Positions 1 to 10,769 of a stretch of 64,000 nucleotides of DNA are shown here, in pieces; positions within the stretch are counted from its first letter, which is position 1; each line of letters opens with the position of its first letter. This DNA comes from Limanda limanda. Taxonomy: Eukaryota > Chordata > Actinopteri > Pleuronectiformes > Pleuronectidae. The translations under genes were made by a program, and so were the position numbers. The DNA is taken from NCBI RefSeq assembly GCF_963576545.1, contig NC_083639.1, positions 23,344,118 to 23,408,117 of the forward strand, given 5' to 3'. A model generated the notes under the pieces. It did not search any database and was not told the DNA's origin. It worked only from the letters and a program-made list of their open reading frames with translations.

Positions 1-400
1 GAGTCCATCTTTGTTTTCTACTCAATCTTCACAACAGGGCAAATCAGAAGTAATGCTCCAGTATGCAGCTCTCAAGGTTAGGGTTTAATCCCATCCCCCG
101 AAACAACTGCCTTCAACCATTAATGTAGTAACAGTGGTACCTGGATCACAACAACCACACACAACCTGCCTGCTCTCTTTGAGAATGGGTCACATATTGC
201 CACCATCAGATTGAGTCTAAACTGATGTAATTTGCTGGTTGCTTGCATGTAAGGCGTGTACCTCAAAAGTGAATAAGCCACGTGGTCACAGCGTACATTG
301 AGCCTTTACCCTATTGGTGACTTCAGTCCAGTTTTGAATCTCTCTTCTAAAATCTCAAAGGACTCCTTGTACCAAATTCTTATGAATCCGATTTGGCTCT

Positions 401-422
401 TCTCATAAAAATACTTATGAGA
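401..422. promoter_or_regulatory. Inverted repeat upstream of Val(AAC), unit 1
   Basis: The arms TCTCATAA (401-408) and TTATGAGA (415-422) are perfectly complementary around the 6-base loop AAATAC. The repeat ends 56 bases before the tRNA. It is unchanged in the other units checked, including degenerate unit 23. It may be a protein site or a cruciform; the role is unknown. Confidence 0.6.
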
Positions 423-478
423 CTCGGTGGTTATGGTGTATTTTCCAGTGTCAGGCCAAAGGGGATCATGCTACGTCT

Positions 479-551
479 GTTTCTGTAGTGTAGTGGTTAT
501 CACGTTCGCTTAACACGCGAAAGGTCCCCAGCTCGAAACTGGGCAGAAACA
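479..551 (+). tRNA. tRNA-Val (AAC), unit 1
   Basis: This 73-nt gene folds as a full cloverleaf. The acceptor GTTTCTG pairs with CAGAAAC and the discriminator is A. The anticodon stem is TTCGC/GCGAA and the loop TTAACAC gives anticodon AAC, which after A-to-I editing reads GUU, GUC and GUA. The A box TAGTGTAGTGG fits the Pol III consensus. The T-loop is CTCGAAA, with C where T54 is nearly invariant, so the B box reads AGCTCGAAACT instead of GGTTCGAnnCC. Pairs 6-67 (T-A) and 52-62 (A-T) differ from the human gene as I recall it, but both partners changed, so the fold is kept. No intron is present. A TTTT lies 20 bases downstream. This copy is the array consensus. Confidence 0.97.
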
Positions 552-570
552 ACTTCCTATGTCTCAACTA

Positions 571-574
571 TTTT
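571..574 (+). terminator. Pol III T4 terminator of Val(AAC), unit 1
   Basis: This is the first run of four T after the tRNA, 19 bases past its end. In units 8, 17 and 21 one T is missing here, leaving only three. Confidence 0.6.
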
Positions 575-649
575 CCAACACAGTGAGGTCAGAATGTTCT
601 GGCAGAAAATGTATGTGACTCATAGCATCTCCATTCGCCATTGCTGTCA

Positions 650-882
650 TCCACATTGAGTGTGATTTTGCAGATGCGGCGTCGAATTTGAGAAACTCTA
701 GGAATGGCAAACTTTCCGTTATCTCTCAGTCTGTCACTTCTTTGTCTGTCACCCTCAAGCTCAAGCCAAGGTCATGCAAGGCTCATCCCAGGGGTTTGAA
801 AGCAGACACCACCAAAGAGAGGAACCTCCCAAATGGAAGCAGCATTAGAGATTCTGAACTGCTTGTTGAACAGAAGACAGAG
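650..882 (+). repeat. Exon-like spacer module A, unit 1
   Basis: The segment 674-882 is bounded by an acceptor-like TTTTGCAG and a donor-like GAG/GTATGT. It is open in one frame in every unit, encoding among others GLKADTTKERNLPNGSS. A diverged copy (module B) follows Val(CAC) and is best preserved in unit 22 at 37040-37173, in the same phase. Unit-to-unit identity cannot show coding because the arrays are homogenised. I do not recognise the peptide. It could be a fossil exon captured with the tRNAs, or chance. Confidence 0.45.
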
Positions 883-1016
883 GTATGTTATGTCGCTTGT
901 TTCTTCTCTTTGTGAGAGATTTGGGACAGTAAGCTATACTTCAGTTTTCACAAAGAGCTCAATGTAACAAATTCCTAACATTCGGATGTGGCTACTCTAA
1001 CGAGAAAAACAAATTG

Positions 1017-1038
1017 GACCCACACGTATTTGTGGGTC
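1017..1038. promoter_or_regulatory. Inverted repeat upstream of Val(CAC), unit 1
   Basis: The arms GACCCACA (1017-1024) and TGTGGGTC (1031-1038) are perfectly complementary around the loop CGTATT. The repeat ends 26 bases before the tRNA. The same geometry (8-bp arms, 6-base loop) sits before Val(AAC), with different arm sequence. It is conserved across units. Confidence 0.6.
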
Positions 1039-1064
1039 AAGCAGAGGTGCTTGGTGACATGTCA

Positions 1065-1137
1065 GTTTCTGTAGTGTAGTGGTTATCACGTTCGCTTCAC
1101 ACGCGAAATGTCCCCAGCTCGAAACTGGGCAGAAACA
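1065..1137 (+). tRNA. tRNA-Val (CAC), unit 1
   Basis: The gene is identical to the array Val(AAC) except that base 34 is C, giving anticodon CAC for GUG codons. It shares the atypical CTCGAAA T-loop and off-consensus B box. Only TTT follows closely, and the first longer T-run is a T5 about 120 bases on. This copy has G45 changed to T in the variable loop, seen in no other unit. Confidence 0.95.
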
Positions 1138-1256
1138 TCTTTGTGCGATGATGCTTTAGTCAAACTACTTGGGACCCAACTTCTGTGTCTCCGTTTGATA
1201 TACTGGGTTTCAGAGACTGTTGTTCCAAGGATCCATGAAGACAATAACACTTGATG

Positions 1257-1261
1257 TTTTT
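1257..1261 (+). terminator. First strong T-run after Val(CAC), unit 1
   Basis: TTTTT lies 119 bases past the tRNA end. Between them the longest T-run is three. If Pol III needs four T, the Val(CAC) precursor would carry an unusually long 3' trailer. Confidence 0.4.
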
Positions 1262-1634
1262 CACAGTGAGAGTGTTTTTAAAGATGTGGTGGCAACATTG
1301 AGAAAAAATTGGGATGGCAAGGCTTATTCCAGGGGTTTTGAAAGGAGACACCAGCAAAGAGAAGAACCTCCCAGATGACTATTAAGGCCCAGTTGGGTTC
1401 AGTATTCATCCCAAATGCAGTATACTCTGAGCATATATGAAATCTTTGCAAATTCAGTGTACACAAAGTCGCCAATGTAAGTCCTCAGTCCTTTTCAAAA
1501 TCCAGTTTACTGGAGTAGAAAGCCAGTTCAGCAAAAGATTTCTCATCATCCCCCCAACAGAAAGAGTACAATGTATTAAAAGTCAGAACAGCGCCACCTT
1601 TTTTTAGAAATGGCCGAGTTTTGCAGTGAAGCAG

Positions 1635-1706
1635 TCCTCGTTAGTATAGTGGCAAGTATCTCCGCCTGTCACGCGGAAGACCGGGGTTCGATTCCCCGAT
1701 GAGGAG
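1635..1706 (+). tRNA. tRNA-Asp (GTC), unit 1
   Basis: This 72-nt gene has acceptor TCCTCGT pairing with ACGAGGA, discriminator G, and anticodon stem TCCGC/GCGGA around CTGTCAC, giving anticodon GTC for GAC and GAU. The B box GGTTCGATTCC is perfect, unlike the Val genes. A TTTT starts 11 bases after the gene. This copy has C67 changed to T, leaving a G6-T67 wobble. Confidence 0.96.
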
Positions 1707-1716
1707 TCCATCTTTG

Positions 1717-1720
1717 TTTT
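1717..1720 (+). terminator. Pol III T4 terminator of tRNA-Asp, unit 1
   Basis: TTTT begins 11 bases past the tRNA-Asp end and is repeated in every unit. This is the closest terminator of the three genes. Confidence 0.7.
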
Positions 1721-2181
1721 CTACTCAATCTTCACAACAGGGCAAATCAGAAGTAATGCTCCAGTATGCAGCTCTCAAGGTTAGGCTTTAATCCCATCCC
1801 CCGAAACAACTGCCTTCAACCATTAATGTAGTAACAGTGGTACCTGGATCACAACAACCACACACAACCTGCCTGCTCTCTTTGAGAATGGGTCACATAT
1901 TGCCACCATCAGATTGAGTCTAAACTGATGTTATTTGCTGGTTGCTTGCATGTAAGGCGTGTACCTCAAAAGTGAACAAGCCACGTGGTCACAGCGTACA
2001 TTGAGCCTTTACCCTATTGGTGACTTCAGTCCAGTTTTGAATCTCTCTTCTGAAATCTCAAAGGACTCCTTGTACCAAATTCTTATGAATCCGATTTGGC
2101 TCTTCTCATAAAAATACTTATGAGACTCGGTGGTTATGGTGTATTTTCCAGTGTCAGGCCAAAGGGGATCATGCTACGTCT

Positions 2182-2254
2182 GTTTCTGTAGTGTAGTGGT
2201 TATCACGTTCGCTTAACACGCGAAAGGTCCCCAGCTCGAAACTGGGCAGAAACA
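2182..2254 (+). tRNA. tRNA-Val (AAC), unit 2
   Basis: Array consensus copy with no stem changes. Confidence 0.97.
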
Positions 2255-2767
2255 ACTTCCTATGTCTCAACTATTTTCCAACACAGTGAGGTCAGAATGT
2301 TCTGGCAGAAAATGTATGTGACTCATAGCATCTCCATTCACCATTGCTGTCATCCACATTGAGTGTGATTTTGCAGATGCGGCGTCGAATTTGAGAAACT
2401 CTAGGAATGGCAAACTTTCCGTTATCTCTCAGTCTGTCACTGCTTTGTCTGTCACCCTCAAGCTCAAGCCAAGGTCATGCAAGGCTCATCCCAGGGGTTT
2501 GAAAGCAGACACCAGCAAAGAGAGGAACCTCCCAAATGGAAGCAGCATTAGAGATTCTGAACTGCTTGTTGAACAGAAGACAGAGGTATGTTATGTCGCT
2601 TGTTTCTTCTCTTTGTGAGAGATTTGGGACAGTAAGCTATACTTCAGTTTTCACAAAGAGCTCAATGTAACAAATTCCTAACATTCGGATGTGGCTACTC
2701 TAACGAGAAAAACAAATTGGACCCACACGTATTTGTGGGTCAAGCAGAGGTGCTTGGTGACATGTCA

Positions 2768-2840
2768 GTTTCTGTAGTGTAGTGGTTATCACGTTCGCTT
2801 CACACGCGAAAGGTCCCCAGCTCGAAACTGGGCAGAAACA
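2768..2840 (+). tRNA. tRNA-Val (CAC), unit 2
   Basis: Array consensus copy. The spacer after it carries the CCCGTCTACTGG variant shared with units 4 and 10. Confidence 0.97.
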
Positions 2841-3337
2841 TCTTTGTGCGATGATGCTTTAGTCAAACTACTTGGGACCCAACTTCTGTGTCTCCGTTTG
2901 ATATACTGGGTTTCACAGACTGTTGTTCCAAGGATCCATGAAGACAATAACACTTGATGTTTTTCACAGTGAGAGTGTTTTTAAAGATGTGGTGGCAACA
3001 TTGAGAAAAAATTGGGATGGCAAGGCTTATTCCAGGGGTTTTGAAAGGAGACACCAGCAAAGAGAAGAACCTCCCAGATGACTATTAAGGCCCAGTTGGG
3101 TTCAGTATTCATCCCAAATGCAGTATACTCTGAGCATATATGAAATCTTTGCAAATTCAGTGTACACAAAGTCGCCAATGTAAGTCCTCAGTCCTTTTCA
3201 AAATCCCGTCTACTGGAGTAGAAAGCCAGTTCACCAAAAGATTTCTCATCATCCCCCCAACAGAAAGAGTACAATGTATTAAAAGTCAGAACAGCGCCAC
3301 CTTTTTTTAGAAATGGCCGAGTTTTGCAGTGAAGCAG

Positions 3338-3409
3338 TCCTCGTTAGTATAGTGGCAAGTATCTCCGCCTGTCACGCGGAAGACCGGGGTTCGATTCCCC
3401 GACGAGGAG
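3338..3409 (+). tRNA. tRNA-Asp (GTC), unit 2
   Basis: Array consensus copy with a fully paired acceptor (C67 present). Confidence 0.97.
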
Positions 3410-3884
3410 TCCATCTTTGTTTTCTACTCAATCTTCACAACAGGGCAAATCAGAAGTAATGCTCAAGTATGCAGCTCTCAAGGTTAGGCTTTAATCCCAT
3501 CCCCCGAAACAACTGCCTTCAACCATTAATGTAGTAACAGTGGTACCTGGATCACAACAACCACACACAACCTGCCTGCTCTCTTTGAGAATGGGTCACA
3601 TATTGCCACCATCAGATTGAGTCTAAACTGATGTTATTTGCTGGTTGCTTGCATGTAAGGCGTGTACCTCAAAAGTGAATAAGCCACGTGGTCACAGCGT
3701 ACATTGAGCCTTTACCCTATTGGTGACTTCAGTCCAGTTTTGAATCTCTCTTCTGAAATCTCAAAGGACTCCTTGTACCAAATTCTTATGAATCCGATTT
3801 GGCTCTTCTCATAAAAATACTTATGAGACTCGGTGGTTATGGTGTATTTTCCAGTGTCAGGCCAAAGGGGATCATGCTACGTCT

Positions 3885-3957
3885 GTTTCTGTAGTGTAGT
3901 GGTTATCACGTTCGCTTAACACGCGAAAGGTCCCCAGCTCGAAACTGGGCAGAAACA
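3885..3957 (+). tRNA. tRNA-Val (AAC), unit 3
   Basis: Array consensus copy. Confidence 0.97.
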
Positions 3958-4470
3958 ACTTCCTATGTCTCAACTATTTTCCAACACAGTGAGGTCAGAA
4001 TGTTCTGGCAGAAAATGTATGTGACTCATAGCATCTCCATTCGCCATTGCTGTCATCCACATTGAGTGTGATTTTGCAGATGCGGCGTCGAATTTGAGAA
4101 ACTCTAGGAATGGCAAACTTTCCGTTATCTCTCAGTCTGTCACTGCTTTGTCTGTCACCCTCAAGCTCAAGCCAAGGTCATGCAAGGCTCATCCCAGGGG
4201 TTTGAAAGCAGACACCACCAAAGAGAGGAACCTCCCAAATGGAAGCAGCATTAGAGATTCTGAACTGCTTGTTGAACAGAAGACAGAGGTATGTTATGTC
4301 GCTTGTTTCTTCTCTTTGTGAGAGATTTGGGACAGTAAGCTATACTTCAGTTTTCACAAAGAGCTCAATGTAACAAATTCCTAACATTCGGATGTGGCTA
4401 CTCTAACGAGAAAAACAAATTGGACCCACACGTATTTGTGGGTCAAGCAGAGGTGCTTGGTGACATGTCA

Positions 4471-4543
4471 GTTTCTGTAGTGTAGTGGTTATCACGTTCG
4501 CTTCACACGCGAAAGGTCCCCAGCTCGAAACTGGGCAGAAACA
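4471..4543 (+). tRNA. tRNA-Val (CAC), unit 3
   Basis: Array consensus copy. Confidence 0.97.
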
Positions 4544-5040
4544 TCTTTGTGCGATGATGCTTTAGTCAAACTACTTGGGACCCAACTTCTGTGTCTCCGT
4601 TTGATATACTGGGTTTCAGAGACTGTTGTTCCAAGGATCCATGAAGACAATAACACTTGATGTTTTTCACAGTGAGAGTGTTTTTAAAGATGTGGTGGCA
4701 ACATTGAGAAAAAATTGGGATGGCAAGGCTTATTCCAGGGGTTTTGAAAGGAGACACCAGCAAAGAGAAGAACCTCCCAGATGACTATTAAGGCCCAGTT
4801 GGGTTCAGTATTCATCCCAAATGCAGTATACTCTGAGCATATATGAAATCTTTGCAAATTCAGTGTACACAAAGTCGCCAATGTAAGTCCTCAGTCCTTT
4901 TCAAAATCCAGTTTACTGGAGTAGAAAGCCAGTTCAGCAAAAGATTTCTCATCATCCCCCCAACAGAAAGAGTACAATGTATTAAAAGTCAGAACAGCGC
5001 CACCTTTTTTTAGAAATGGCCGAGTTTTGCAGTGAAGCAG

Positions 5041-5112
5041 TCCTCGTTAGTATAGTGGCAAGTATCTCCGCCTGTCACGCGGAAGACCGGGGTTCGATTC
5101 CCCGACGAGGAG
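5041..5112 (+). tRNA. tRNA-Asp (GTC), unit 3
   Basis: Array consensus copy. Confidence 0.97.
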
Positions 5113-5587
5113 TCCATCTTTGTTTTCTACTCAATCTTCACAACAGGGCAAATCAGAAGTAATGCTCCAGTATGCAGCTCTCAAGGTTAGGCTTTAATCC
5201 CATCCCCCGAAACAACTGCCTTCAACCATTAATGTAGTAACAGTGGTACCTGGATCACAACAACCACACACAACCTGCCTGCTCTCTTTGAGAATGGGTC
5301 ACATATTGCCACCATCAGATTGAGTCTAAACTGATGTTATTTGCTGGTTGCTTGCATGTAAGGCGTGTACCTCAAAAGTGAATAAGCCACGTGGTCACAG
5401 CGTACATTGAGCCTTTACCCTATTGGTGACTTCAGTCCAGTTTTGAATCTCTCTTCTGAAATCTCAAAGGACTCCTTGTACCAAATTCTTATGAATCCGA
5501 TTTGGCTCTTCTCATAAAAATACTTATGAGACTCGGTGGTTATGGTGTATTTTCCAGTGTCAGGCCAAAGGGGATCATGCTACGTCT

Positions 5588-5660
5588 GTTTCTGTAGTGT
5601 AGTGGTTATCACGTTCGCTTAACACGCGAAAGGTCCCCAGCTCGAAACTGGGCAGAAACA
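5588..5660 (+). tRNA. tRNA-Val (AAC), unit 4
   Basis: Array consensus copy. Confidence 0.97.
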
Positions 5661-6173
5661 ACTTCCTATGTCTCAACTATTTTCCAACACAGTGAGGTCA
5701 GAATGTTCTGGCAGAAAATGTATGTGACTCATAGCATCTCCATTCGCCATTGCTGTCATCCACATTGAGTGTGATTTTGCAGATGCGGCGTCGAATTTGA
5801 GAAACTCTAGGAATGGCAAACTTTCCGTTATCTCTCAGTCTGTCACTGCTTTGTCTGTCACCCTCAAGCTCAAGCCAAGGTCATGCAAGGCTCATCCCAG
5901 GGGTTTGAAAGCAGACACCAGCAAAGAGAGGAACCTCCCAAATGGAAGCAGCATTAGAGATTCTGAACTGCTTGTTGAACAGAAGACAGAGGTATGTTAT
6001 GTCGCTTGTTTCTTCTCTTTGTGAGAGATTTGGGACAGTAAGCTATACTTCAGTTTTCACAAAGAGCTCAATGTAACAAATTCCTAACATTCGGATGTGG
6101 CTACTCTAACGAGAAAAACAAATTGGACCCACACGTATTTGTGGGTCAAGCAGAGGTGCTTGGTGACATGTCA

Positions 6174-6246
6174 GTTTCTGTAGTGTAGTGGTTATCACGT
6201 TCGCTTCACACGCGAAAGGTCCCCAGCTCGAAACTGGGCAGAAACA
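6174..6246 (+). tRNA. tRNA-Val (CAC), unit 4
   Basis: Array consensus copy. Its unit shares spacer variants with units 2 and 10. Confidence 0.97.
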
Positions 6247-6743
6247 TCTTTGTGCGATGATGCTTTAGTCAAACTACTTGGGACCCAACTTCTGTGTCTC
6301 CGTTTGATATACTGGGTTTCACAGACTGTTGTTCCAAGGATCCATGAAGAAAATAACACTTGATGTTTTTCACAGTGAGAGTGTTTTTAAAGATGTGGTG
6401 GCAACATTGAGAAAAAATTGGGATGGCAAGGCTTATTCCAGGGGTTTTGAAAGGAGACACCAGCAAAGAGAAGAACCTCCCAGATGACTATTAAGGCCCA
6501 GTTGGGTTCAGTATTCATCCCAAATGCAGTATACTCTGAGCATATATGAAATCTTTGCAAATTCAGTGTACACAAAGTCGCCAATGTAAGTCCTCAGTCC
6601 TTTTCAAAATCCCGTCTACTGGAGTAGAAAGCCAGTTCACCAAAAGATTTCTCATCATCCCCACAACAGAAAGAGTACAATGTATTAAAAGTCAGAACAG
6701 CGCCACCTTTTTTTAGAAATGGCCGAGTTTTGCAGTGAAGCAG

Positions 6744-6815
6744 TCCTCGTTAGTATAGTGGCAAGTATCTCCGCCTGTCACGCGGAAGACCGGGGTTCGA
6801 TTCCCCGACGAGGAG
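6744..6815 (+). tRNA. tRNA-Asp (GTC), unit 4
   Basis: Array consensus copy. Confidence 0.97.
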
Positions 6816-7290
6816 TCCATCTTTGTTTTCTACTCAATCTTCACAACAGGGCAAATCAGAAGTAATGCTCAAGTATGCAGCTCTCAAGGTTAGGCTTTAA
6901 TCCCATCCCCCGAAACAACTGCCTTCAACCATTAATGTAGTAACAGTGGTACCTGGATCACAACAACCACACACAACCTGCCTGCTCTCTTTGAGAATGG
7001 GTCACATATTGCCACCATCAGATTGAGTCTAAACTGATGTTATTTGCTGGTTGCTTGCATGTAAGGCGTGTACCTCAAAAGTGAATAAGCCACGTGGTCA
7101 CAGCGTACATTGAGCCTTTACCCTATTGGTGACTTCAGTCCAGTTTTGAATCTCTCTTCTGAAATCTCAAAGGACTCCTTGTACCAAATTCTTATGAATC
7201 CGATTTGGCTCTTCTCATAAAAATACTTATGAGACTCGGTGGTTATGGTGTATTTTCCAGTGTCAGGCCAAAGGGGATCATGCTACGTCT

Positions 7291-7363
7291 GTTTCTGTAG
7301 TGTAGTGGTTATCACGTTCGCTTAACACGCGAAAGGTCCCCAGCTCGAAACTGGGCAGAAACA
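7291..7363 (+). tRNA. tRNA-Val (AAC), unit 5
   Basis: Array consensus copy. Confidence 0.97.
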
Positions 7364-7876
7364 ACTTCCTATGTCTCAACTATTTTCCAACACAGTGAGG
7401 TCAGAATGTTCTGGCAGAAAATGTATGTGACTCATAGCATCTCCATTCGCCATTGCTGTCATCCACATTGAGTGTGATTTTGCAGATGCGGCGTCGAATT
7501 TGAGAAACTCTAGGAATGGCAAACTTTCCGTTATCTCTCAGTCTGTCACTGCTTTGTCTGTCACCCTCAAGCTCAAGCCAAGGTCATGCAAGGCTCATCC
7601 CAGGGGTTTGAAAGCAGACACCACCAAAGAGAGGAACCTCCCAAATGGAAGCAGCATTAGAGATTCTGAACTGCTTGTTGAACAGAAGACAGAGGTATGT
7701 TATGTCGCTTGTTTCTTCTCTTTGTGAGAGATTTGGGACAGTAAGCTATACTTCAGTTTTCACAAAGAGCTCAATGTAACAAATTCCTAACATTCGGATG
7801 TGGCTACTCTAACGAGAAAAACAAATTGGACCCACACGTATTTGTGGGTCAAGCAGAGGTGCTTGGTGACATGTCA

Positions 7877-7949
7877 GTTTCTGTAGTGTAGTGGTTATCA
7901 CGTTCGCTTCACACGCGAAAGGTCCCCAGCTCGAAACTGGGCAGAAACA
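7877..7949 (+). tRNA. tRNA-Val (CAC), unit 5
   Basis: Array consensus copy. The following spacer has the GCCCCGTTGGG variant found otherwise only in unit 14. Confidence 0.97.
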
Positions 7950-8446
7950 TCTTTGTGCGATGATGCTTTAGTCAAACTACTTGGGACCCAACTTCTGTGT
8001 CTCCGTTTGATATACTGGGTTTCAGAGACTGTTGTTCCAAGGATCCATGAAGACAATAACACTTGATGTTTTTCACAGTGAGAGTGTTTTTAAAGATGTG
8101 GTGGCAACATTGAGAAAAAATTGGGATGGCAAGGCTTATTCCAGGGGTTTTGAAAGGAGACACCAGCAAAGAGAATAACCTCCCAGATGACTATTAAGGC
8201 CCCGTTGGGTTCAGTATTCATCCCAAATGCAGTATACTCTGAGCATATATGAAATCTTTGCAAATTCAGTGTACACAAAGTCGCCAATGTAAGTCCTCAG
8301 TCCTTTTCAAAATCCAGTTTACTGGAGTAGAAAGCCAGTTCACCAAAAGATTTCTCATCATCCCCCCAACAGAAAGAGTACAATGTATTAAAAGTCAGAA
8401 CAGCGCCACCTTTTTTTAGAAATGGCCGAGTTTTGCAGTGAAGCAG

Positions 8447-8518
8447 TCCTCGTTAGTATAGTGGCAAGTATCTCCGCCTGTCACGCGGAAGACCGGGGTT
8501 CGATTCCCCGACGAGGAG
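8447..8518 (+). tRNA. tRNA-Asp (GTC), unit 5
   Basis: Array consensus copy. Confidence 0.97.
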
Positions 8519-8993
8519 TCCATCTTTGTTTTCTACTCAATCTTCACAACAGGGCAAATCAGAAGTAATGCTCCAGTATGCAGCTCTCAAGGTTAGGGTT
8601 TAATCCCATCCCCCGAAACAACTGCCTTCAACCATTAATGTAGTAACAGTGGTACCTGGATCACAACAACCACACACAACCTGCCTGCTCTCTTTGAGAA
8701 TGGGTCACATATTGCCACCATCAGATTGAGTCTAAACTGATGTTATTTGCTGGTTGCTTGCATGTAAGGCGTGTACCTCAAAAGTGAATAAGCCACGTGG
8801 TCACAGCGTACATTGAGCCTTTACCCTATTGGTGACTTCAGTCCAGTTTTGAATCTCTCTTCTGAAATCTCAAAGGACTCCTTGTACCAAATTCTTATGA
8901 ATCCGATTTGGCTCTTCTCATAAAAATACTTATGAGACTCGGTGGTTATGGTGTATTTTCCAGTGTCAGGCCAAAGGGGATCATGCTACGTCT

Positions 8994-9066
8994 GTTTCTG
9001 TAGTGTAGTGGTTATCACGTTTGCTTAACACGCGAAAGGTCCCCAGCTCGAAACTGGGCAGAAACA
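8994..9066 (+). tRNA. tRNA-Val (AAC), unit 6
   Basis: C29 is changed to T (a CpG transition), turning the 29-41 pair into a T-G wobble. The fold is kept. The same change is in unit 15. Confidence 0.94.
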
Positions 9067-9579
9067 ACTTCCTATGTCTCAACTATTTTCCAACACAGTG
9101 AGGTCAGAATGTTCTGGCAGCAAATGTATGTGACTCATAGCATCTCCATTCGCCATTGCTGTCATCCACATTGAGTGTGATTTTGCAGATGCGGCGTCGA
9201 ATTTGAGAAACTCTAGGAATGGCAAACTTTCCGTTATCTCTCAGTCTGTCACTTCTTTGTCTGTCACCCTCAAGCTCAAGCCAAGGTCATGCAAGGCTCA
9301 TCCCAGGGGTTTGAAAGCAGACACCAGCAAAGAGAGGAACCTCCCAAATGGAAGCAGCATTAGAGATTCTGAACTGCTTGTTGAACAGAAGACAGAGGTA
9401 TGTTATGTCGCTTGTTTCTTCTCTTTGTGAGAGATTTGGGACAGTAAGCTATACTTCAGTTTTCACAAAGAGCTCAATGTAACAAATTCCTAACATTCGG
9501 ATGTGGCTACTCTAACGAGAAAAACAAATTGGACCCACACGTATTTGTGGGTCAAGCAGAGGTGCTTGGTGACATGTCA

Positions 9580-9652
9580 GTTTCTGTAGTGTAGTGGTTA
9601 TCACGTTCGCTTCACACGCGAAAGGTCCCCAGCTCGAAACTGGGCAGAAACA
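9580..9652 (+). tRNA. tRNA-Val (CAC), unit 6
   Basis: Array consensus copy. Confidence 0.97.
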
Positions 9653-10149
9653 TCTTTGTGCGATGATGCTTTAGTCAAACTACTTGGGACCCAACTTCTG
9701 TGTCTCCGTTTGATATACTGGGTTTCAGAGACTGTTGTTCCAAGGATCCATGAAGACAATAACACTTGATGTTTTTCACAGTGAGAGTGTTTTTAAAGAT
9801 GTGGTGGCAACATTGAGAAAAAATTGGGATGGCAAGGCTTATTCCAGGGGTTTTGAAAGGAGACACCAGCAAAGAGAATAACCTCCCAGATGACTATTAA
9901 GGCCCAGTTGGGTTCAGTATTCATCCCAAATGCAGTATACTCTGAGCATATATGAAATCTTTGCAAATTCAGTGTACACAAAGTCGCCAATGTAAGTCCT
10001 CAGTCCTTTTCAAAATCCAGTTTACTGGAGTAGAAAGCCAGTTCACCAAAAGATTTCTCATCATCCCCCCAACAGAAAGAGTACAATGTATTAAAAGTCA
10101 GAACAGCGCCACCTTTTTTTAGAAATGGCCGAGTTTTGCAGTGAAGCAG

Positions 10150-10221
10150 TCCTCGTTAGTATAGTGGCAAGTATCTCCGCCTGTCACGCGGAAGACCGGG
10201 GTTCGATTCCCCGACGAGGAG
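10150..10221 (+). tRNA. tRNA-Asp (GTC), unit 6
   Basis: Array consensus copy. Confidence 0.97.
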
Positions 10222-10696
10222 TCCATCTTTGTTTTCTACTCAATCTTCACAACAGGGCAAATCAGAAGTAATGCTCCAGTATGCAGCTCTCAAGGTTAGG
10301 GTTTAATCCCATCCCCCGAAACAACTGCCTTCAACCATTAATGTAGTAACAGTGGTACCTGGATCACAACAACCACACACAACCTGCCTGCTCTCTTTGA
10401 GAATGGGTCACATATTGCCACCATCAGATTGAGTCTAAACTGATGTTATTTGCTGGTTGCTTGCATGTAAGGCGTGTACCTCAAAAGTGAATAAGCCACG
10501 TGGTCACAGCGTACATTGAGCCTTTACCCTATTGGTGACTTCAGTCCAGTTTTGAATCTCTCTTCTGAAATCTCAAAGGACTCCTTGTACCAAATTCTTA
10601 TGAATCCGATTTGGCTCTTCTCATAAAAATACTTATGAGACTCGGTGGTTATGGTGTATTTTCCAGTGTCAGGCCAAAGGGGATCATGCTACGTCT

Positions 10697-10769
10697 GTTT
10701 CTGTAGTGTAGTGGTTATCACGTTCGCTTAACACGCAAAAGGTCCCCAGCTCGAAACTGGGCAGAAACA
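10697..10769 (+). tRNA. tRNA-Val (AAC), unit 7, anticodon-stem mismatch
   Basis: G41 is changed to A (a CpG transition), giving a C29-A41 mismatch in the middle of the anticodon stem. The product may be unstable. The same change is in unit 16. Confidence 0.9.

Noticed and set aside
688..915. A 75-codon frame repeated in every unit as a protein gene
   Set aside because: It opens at TTG with no ATG in the right place, and its conservation is explained by array homogenisation. It is kept only as an exon-like module.
479..1137. Val genes as tRNA-derived SINEs
   Set aside because: They have complete cloverleafs with compensated pairs, no fused tail and no scattered insertion pattern.
1160..1475. 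Repeated 65- and 104-codon minus-strand frames as genes
   Set aside because: Two overlapping frames merge into one whenever a spacer base is deleted (units 8, 17-20). That is how non-coding sequence behaves.
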